In this document: piece by piece, positions 6,638-9,929 of the stretch
Layout: each line of letters starts with the position of its first letter
Numbering within the stretch: position 1 is the first letter of the stretch
From: Methylococcaceae bacterium
GTDB taxonomy: Bacteria; Pseudomonadota; Gammaproteobacteria; Methylococcales; Methylomonadaceae
Direction of reading: 5' to 3'
Assembly (NCBI GenBank): GCA_003155565.1
Contig: PMDM01000232.1
Location: 223-10,151 of the forward strand
DNA length: 9,929 nt
Program-made: the position numbers and the translations under genes
The notes under the pieces: generated by a model
Database searches by the model: none
Told to the model about the DNA's origin: nothing
The model's input: only the letters and a program-made list of their open reading frames with translations

Positions 6638-6697
6638 TGCTCCTGCATTGCCAAACCACATGGATGTGGTGAATGTGTAAAATGCAGGAGCATTTTT
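6638..6697. repeat. Large nested palindrome followed by a T-run
   Basis: The outer arms TGCTCCTGCATT (6638-6649) and AATGCAGGAGCA (6681-6692) pair perfectly over 12 bp. Within the 31-base interior a second perfect stem, ACCACAT (6655-6661) and ATGTGGT (6664-6670), is nested. Five T's follow at 6693-6697, so on the plus strand it resembles a terminator, yet no plus-strand gene precedes it. It lies between the dioxygenase-rhodanese gene and sqr. It may be a non-autonomous mobile element or a structural RNA element in the intercistronic mRNA. Confidence 0.55.
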
Positions 6698-6814
6698 CCA
6701 CCTACTTACCTACATCCTTTTAGGTATCCCTCAAGGGAGCAGGGACTCAACCATTTACAACGTCCTTTTTCACCTAAAATTGGCTGTCAGTCAATCGTTT
6801 TTCGCCGCACAAAC

Positions 6815-7954
6815 TTAATTCGCTTTCTGCCAAGCCTCATAGCCACCCGCAATAGAAAGCACGTTCGTATAACCCAGTGTTTTCAAGGATTGTGCTGCCA
6901 GGGCTGCGCGTCCGCCCGTGCGGCAGTAGATCAGCACGGGTTTAGCTTTATCCGCTAATTCCGGGATATTGCCTAGCTTAAATTCCAATACACCACGTGG
7001 TAATGATACGGCTTTTTCGAGATGTCCGGCTGCATACTCGCTTTCTTCGCGTGTGTCGATAAGGGTAATATTGCCTTCAGCGATCAGTTGTTTGGCTTTT
7101 GCCGGAATAATTTCGGTAATTTGTTGTTTTGCGGCGGCGACCAAGTCTTGAACGGTGACGCCTCCAGTTTTCGGCAAATCGCCGCCACAATTTACGGTCG
7201 GAACCTCCCCCGTCTTAGTGCTTTCTCGTACGCTTTCTCTGTGGGCGACCGCGTCCTGACGCTCGTTTTCTTCCAGGCCACAATAACGGTTAGCGGGTAC
7301 GGCTTCATTAATCATCTTTGGTTTAGGCAGATTGAGATTATTCATAATGTCCATGAATTGCTCACGGGTTTTGCCTGCCAGACGCGGATTGGTGGTGCGT
7401 TCCTGCATAATGCTGCTCACCCAGCGTTGCTGGTAGTCATGACCTGGATATACCAGTGTTTCATCAGGTAGAGTAAACAGGCGTTGGGTGATACAGTCGT
7501 AGAGCGCCCCGGCGTCGCCACCTTGAAAATCAGTGCGTCCACAACCGCCAATCAACAAGGAATCACCCGTAAACACGCGGTCACGCCACAAAAAGGAAAT
7601 GCTGCCTTTGGTATGACCGGGTGTAGCGATAACCTTGATTTGTTCGCCATTCGTAAAAGAAAACACATCGCCATCTTCAATCTGGAAATCCGCCGTTTCC
7701 GCCCCGCATAAGGCACTTACGCCCGTTTGGGTGCCCAGGCGTTGCCGTAACAAGCCGCTGGCGGTGATGTGGTCGGCATGGACATGGGTTTCCAGAGTAT
7801 ATTTCAGTTGTAAGCCATGCTCAGTCAGCAATGCCAGGTAATCGTCAATATGCGTGTTCACAGGATCAATCAACACGGCTTCTTTGTTGACAGGATCGGC
7901 AATCAGATACGTGTAAGTCCAGGTTTCCTGATCGAATAATTGTTTGAATAGCAT
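6815..7954 (-). CDS. Persulfide dioxygenase-rhodanese fusion protein
   Basis: A two-domain cytoplasmic sulfur enzyme of 379 residues. The N-terminal metallo-beta-lactamase-fold domain (about 1-235) is of the ETHE1/persulfide dioxygenase type, with HVHADH at 57-62, H114 in TPGHTKG and D131 in FTGDSLLIGGCGRTDF as iron-site residues. It oxidises glutathione persulfide to sulfite. The C-terminal rhodanese domain (about 277-377) has the active loop CRTGGRA with C344 and can transfer sulfane sulfur, giving thiosulfate from sulfite or running in reverse. Fusions of this order are known as PRF proteins in other proteobacteria. Ribosome binding site GGAG (7962-7965) lies 7 bases before the ATG. The position directly upstream of sqr fits a shared pathway: SQR makes the persulfide that this enzyme consumes. 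Both active sites look intact. Confidence 0.94.
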   Translation of the reverse strand: MLFKQLFDQETWTYTYLIADPVNKEAVLIDPVNTHIDDYLALLTEHGLQLKYTLETHVHADHITASGLLRQRLGTQTGVSALCGAETADFQIEDGDVFSFTNGEQIKVIATPGHTKGSISFLWRDRVFTGDSLLIGGCGRTDFQGGDAGALYDCITQRLFTLPDETLVYPGHDYQQRWVSSIMQERTTNPRLAGKTREQFMDIMNNLNLPKPKMINEAVPANRYCGLEENERQDAVAHRESVRESTKTGEVPTVNCGGDLPKTGGVTVQDLVAAAKQQITEIIPAKAKQLIAEGNITLIDTREESEYAAGHLEKAVSLPRGVLEFKLGNIPELADKAKPVLIYCRTGGRAALAAQSLKTLGYTNVLSIAGGYEAWQKAN

Positions 7955-7987
7955 AATGCATCTCCGTTAGTTGTCGTTGGGTTTTCG

Positions 7988-8015
7988 CACTATCTAACAG
8001 GTAAAATAGTGTCAA
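7988..8015 (-). promoter_or_regulatory. Dyad next to a TTGACA box upstream of the dioxygenase-rhodanese gene
   Basis: CACTAT (7988-7993) and ATAGTG (8006-8011) form a 6-bp inverted repeat with a 12-base spacer, 34 bases or more from the start codon. A perfect minus-strand TTGACA (8015-8010) overlaps its distal arm. No good -10 lies 16-18 bases from it (TAGATA occurs at 13), so a canonical promoter is not demonstrated. An activator-dependent promoter with an operator is one possibility. Confidence 0.3.
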
Positions 8016-8085
8016 TACAATAAGATGAAAGCAAGACACATGCCAGAATAGGATGATACTACTAACTCATTGTTTTAATTTGTTT

Positions 8086-8106
8086 ATAGGTTTTGTTAAG
8101 ACCTAT
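8086..8106. promoter_or_regulatory. 21-bp near-perfect dyad in the yeeE-dioxygenase gap
   Basis: Arms ATAGGT (8086-8091) and ACCTAT (8101-8106) pair perfectly, and the interior continues the symmetry with only G-T wobbles. It lies about 130 bases upstream of the dioxygenase-rhodanese start. It could be a regulator-binding site or an RNA hairpin in a read-through transcript; no T-tract follows on the minus strand. Confidence 0.35.
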
Positions 8107-8132
8107 GTTTAGTTTTTATTGCTACTGCATGT

Positions 8133-8179
8133 GTTTCATTGAAACATAATTTCGTTTCACAAGGTTAGCATAGTGAAAC
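8133..8179. promoter_or_regulatory. Array of four alternating GTTTCA / TGAAAC half-sites
   Basis: GTTTCA (8133-8138), TGAAAC (8140-8145), GTTTCAC (8154-8160) and GTGAAAC (8173-8179) alternate in orientation within 47 bases. The centre-to-centre spacings are about 7, 14 and 20. The last two extend to 7-bp arms around a 12-base spacer. The array begins 5 bases past the yeeE stop and lies upstream of the dioxygenase-rhodanese gene. Repeated inverted half-sites suggest cooperative binding of a dimeric regulator. A further TGAAACAT occurs at 9197-9204 upstream of the first YeeE/YedE gene. Confidence 0.45.
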
Positions 8180-8183
8180 AGTT

Positions 8184-8594
8184 TTACTTGTTATACAAAC
8201 GATGAGCAATAAAACCCATATAGATAGAAAAAATCATAACAACCGCTTCGCTTGTACCCAGACCTAATCCGGCAACCGAGGGGCCTGGGCAATAGCCGCT
8301 AATCCCCCATCCCATGCCAAAAATGGCAGCGCCAATTAGAAGTGGCTTATCGATGACGGACTTGCTGGATAGGTAAAACTCTTTGTCGAATAGGGGCGTT
8401 GGGCGTTTGATTATTTTCCGAAAGAAAAGTGATGTAACGGTAAGCGCACCGACCATAACGAAAATCAAACTGGGATCCCAGTTGCCGGCAATGTCGAGAA
8501 AATTTAGCACCTTATCGGGATTGGTCATTTGGGAAAGCGTTAACCCGATGCCAAATAGTATGCCGCTGATTAGAGACATCACGATGAGTTTCAT
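8184..8594 (-). CDS. YeeE/YedE-family half-transporter, second subunit (DUF6691-like)
   Basis: A polytopic inner-membrane protein of 136 residues in the sulfur-transport (YeeE/YedE, PmpB-like) family. Hydrophobic helices lie at about 3-20, 43-58, 85-99 and 105-130. The family-type motif GYCPGPSVAGLG carries C102, the residue expected to handle sulfane sulfur by analogy with the thiosulfate carrier TsuA. An early QMTNPDKVLNFLD (22-34) is also typical of this half. Its ATG overlaps the preceding gene by 4 bases (ATGA, 8591-8594), so the two are almost certainly translationally coupled and form a heteromeric carrier. In known BigR/Pmp loci such pairs sit beside a persulfide dioxygenase, as here. 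The exact substrate (thiosulfate, persulfide or other) is not fixed by the sequence. Confidence 0.9.
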   Translation of the reverse strand: MKLIVMSLISGILFGIGLTLSQMTNPDKVLNFLDIAGNWDPSLIFVMVGALTVTSLFFRKIIKRPTPLFDKEFYLSSKSVIDKPLLIGAAIFGMGWGISGYCPGPSVAGLGLGTSEAVVMIFSIYMGFIAHRLYNK

Positions 8595-9022
8595 GTTACC
8601 AGCCCCAGTATATGGCGCATAATGTAAACAGTGAGAAAACCGCTAGCCATAAATGTTATCGTAGCCGCAATCGAGCGTATAGACCCTCTGGCTATTCCGC
8701 AAACCGCATGTCCGCTAGTGCAGCCATTACCCATGCGGGTACCGAAACCGACCAGGAAGCCTCCAAATGCCAACAGCCAGACCGGAAAATTTTCGCGTGG
8801 TTGATAAAAATCAGGTCTTATCTGGTGGAATAAAAACGCACCAATAACGATACCGGCCAAAAAAGCGAATCGCCAAAATAACTCTGTCCGGTCAGCACTC
8901 ATCATGCCACCCATAATGCCACTGATACCGGCAATCCGTCCGGTAAACAATAACAACAGGGTGGCAGCAAGTCCTATCAGGATGCCGCCTGAAAACGCTG
9001 AGTAGGGTGTGAAATTTTCCAT
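8591..9022 (-). CDS. YeeE/YedE-family half-transporter, first subunit
   Basis: A polytopic inner-membrane protein of 143 residues, homologous to one half of full-length YeeE/YedE (TsuA) carriers. Helices are apparent at about 10-27, 51-66, 80-95 and 115-140. The motif GTRMGNGCTSGHAVCG (94-109) holds C101 and C108, the conserved cysteine signature of the family, in the membrane interior. An early GISGIMGG follows the first helix. The ribosome binding site is a modest AGGT close to the ATG. It is the first gene of the minus-strand cluster and overlaps the second subunit by 4 bases. By family knowledge it takes part in uptake or release of reduced sulfur; together with the downstream SQR and dioxygenase it suggests a sulfide-handling locus. 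Confidence 0.9.
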   Translation of the reverse strand: MENFTPYSAFSGGILIGLAATLLLLFTGRIAGISGIMGGMMSADRTELFWRFAFLAGIVIGAFLFHQIRPDFYQPRENFPVWLLAFGGFLVGFGTRMGNGCTSGHAVCGIARGSIRSIAATITFMASGFLTVYIMRHILGLVT

Positions 9023-9373
9023 AGTGTACCTAATGTCAGTTTTTTAAAATAAGCAATGCGCAAACTTATTGTTGCGCTTAATTCGTCTATTTGATTTACT
9101 TGAAAGCAGCGACAACTAAAACACTGCATTCATAACGTTTCCATTTTTGGGTTCGATTATTGCGTTCAATTGAAGTTTTTTGCTAAATTTGCCAAATGAA
9201 ACATTTCTTGTGTGTTTGAATGTTGCTAATTATCCTCAACTAGTCTGTTATTTTTGTCAATATACACTGGGTTTTCGGTTCGTCATGGATCTGGCTGGTA
9301 AAATCATGACGAAATTACGCACTAAATGATTTACTTCCTGATCGTTCCTTGAACAGTAAAAAGAGATATTTGT
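9023..9373. other. Divergent intergenic region between the sulfur cluster and the DUF599 gene
   Basis: This 351-base AT-rich gap should carry promoters for both directions. No coding sequence is seen. It contains a 6-bp hairpin GCGCAA (9058-9063) / TTGCGC (9072-9077) in the leader of the YeeE/YedE gene, the 10-bp palindrome TTCAATTGAA (9165-9174), AAATG/CATTT arms around TGAAAC (9194-9206) and a long dyad at 9279-9313. I find no convincing -35/-10 pair on either strand. Confidence 0.6.
9279..9313. promoter_or_regulatory. 9-bp dyad upstream of the DUF599 gene
   Basis: TTCGTCATG (9279-9287) and CATGACGAA (9305-9313) are perfect inverted repeats with a 17-base spacer. The dyad ends 60 bases before the DUF599 start codon. 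The arm length and spacing would suit either a 5'-UTR hairpin or a two-site regulator-binding element. Confidence 0.45.
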
Positions 9374-9929
9374 ATGTCGTACGATATGGTTGCCTTTGCT
9401 GTCAGTTGTCTATTGATACTGGTTTATTATCTGTATCTAGGTAGACGAACTCGCCTTACTCCGGATTCTAGCGTACACGCCCTAAATGCCAGGGTTCGGG
9501 AGCGATGGGTTGATATGGTAATGAGTAAAGACAGCATGGAAATTCTTGCCGTTCAAACCTTACGCAACTCGGTTATGGCAGCCAATTTTATGGCATCGAC
9601 CGCTGTGCTGTTGATAATCGGAACTTTAAACATCAGCGAAAAAATCGGGAAATGGACGCTCCAATGGCATCCTTATGTTTTAGCCGATGTTGAATCTAGC
9701 CAGTTATGGCAAATAAAACTAGGGTTATTGTTGCTAGATTTTTTTATTGCCTTTTACTGCTTTGCCATGGCAATACGTTTCTTTAATCATGTCGGTTATA
9801 TGATTAATCTTTCTGACGAGGCGTCGACAGACGGCAGTTTATACAAACGAACCTGCGCTTATTTAAACAAGGCCGGTAGTTACTATACGTTGGGAATCCG
9901 CACCTTCTTTTTTAGCTTGCCGATCATAT
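9374..9929 (+). CDS. DUF599 family membrane protein (partial, 3' end outside window)
   Basis: The frame is open for 185 codons from an ATG to the window edge. The product has an N-terminal membrane helix (6-22), a polar stretch containing NARVRERWVDMVM (38-50), the motif AVQTLRNSVMAANFMAS (59-75), which is characteristic of DUF599 proteins, and a second helix (about 77-88). A long hydrophobic region (LGLLLLDFFIAFYCFAMAI) follows, then RFFNHVGYMIN. DUF599 proteins are inner-membrane proteins of unknown function, usually about 220-240 residues, so only a short C-terminal part should be missing. A purine-rich AAAGAGA precedes the ATG at workable spacing. It is transcribed away from the sulfur cluster, and no functional link is evident. 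Confidence 0.8.
   Translation, partial: MSYDMVAFAVSCLLILVYYLYLGRRTRLTPDSSVHALNARVRERWVDMVMSKDSMEILAVQTLRNSVMAANFMASTAVLLIIGTLNISEKIGKWTLQWHPYVLADVESSQLWQIKLGLLLLDFFIAFYCFAMAIRFFNHVGYMINLSDEASTDGSLYKRTCAYLNKAGSYYTLGIRTFFFSLPII

Noticed and set aside
6551..6958. Plus-strand frame through the nested palindrome into the dioxygenase-rhodanese gene
   Set aside because: It crosses the repeat and runs antisense to the rhodanese domain; no family resemblance is visible.

Overview
The window looks like chromosomal DNA from a gammaproteobacterium. GC content is moderate (roughly mid-40s percent by eye). The helicase at the left edge is clearly YoaA-like, the gaps carry interspersed palindromes of the REP/BIME kind, and the gene set combines sulfide oxidation with secreted small proteins. 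A Methylococcales-type methanotroph or a related sulfur-oxidising gammaproteobacterium would fit, but this is inference, because no 16S or other phylogenetic marker is present.

Layout from left to right. Bases 1-1333 (minus) hold the N-terminal two thirds of a YoaA/DinG-family iron-sulfur DNA helicase whose 3' end lies outside the window. A gap with a REP-like palindrome follows, then a small secreted Cys-containing protein (1475-1858, minus). After a 365-base gap comes a periplasmic methionine sulfoxide reductase A (2224-2838, plus), convergent with a small exported single-pass membrane protein of unknown function (2959-3273, minus).

From 3341 to 9022 everything is on the minus strand and forms a sulfur gene cluster. 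In transcription order it contains two overlapping half-size YeeE/YedE membrane proteins (9022-8591 and 8594-8184), a persulfide dioxygenase-rhodanese fusion (7954-6815), a type II-like sulfide:quinone oxidoreductase (6524-5271) and a SulP anion transporter with a STAS domain (5092-3341). The gaps between these genes (229, 290 and 178 bases) are rich in dyads and palindromes, so the genes are probably not one simple operon and several promoters or processing sites are likely. At the right edge a divergent DUF599 membrane protein (9374 to the end, plus) is cut off.

How the genes could work together (inference from known families): the YeeE/YedE pair moves reduced sulfur across the membrane, SQR oxidises sulfide to the persulfide level and passes electrons to quinone, the dioxygenase-rhodanese fusion converts glutathione persulfide to sulfite and on to thiosulfate, and the SulP protein could move the resulting oxyanion. 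The parts are known. The composition resembles BigR/Blh-type sulfide-detoxification loci, but no ArsR-type or other regulator gene is visible. The least explained signals are an alternating GTTTCA/TGAAAC array at 8133-8179, a large nested palindrome at 6638-6692, a dyad over a possible SQR promoter, and the two unassigned small exported proteins.
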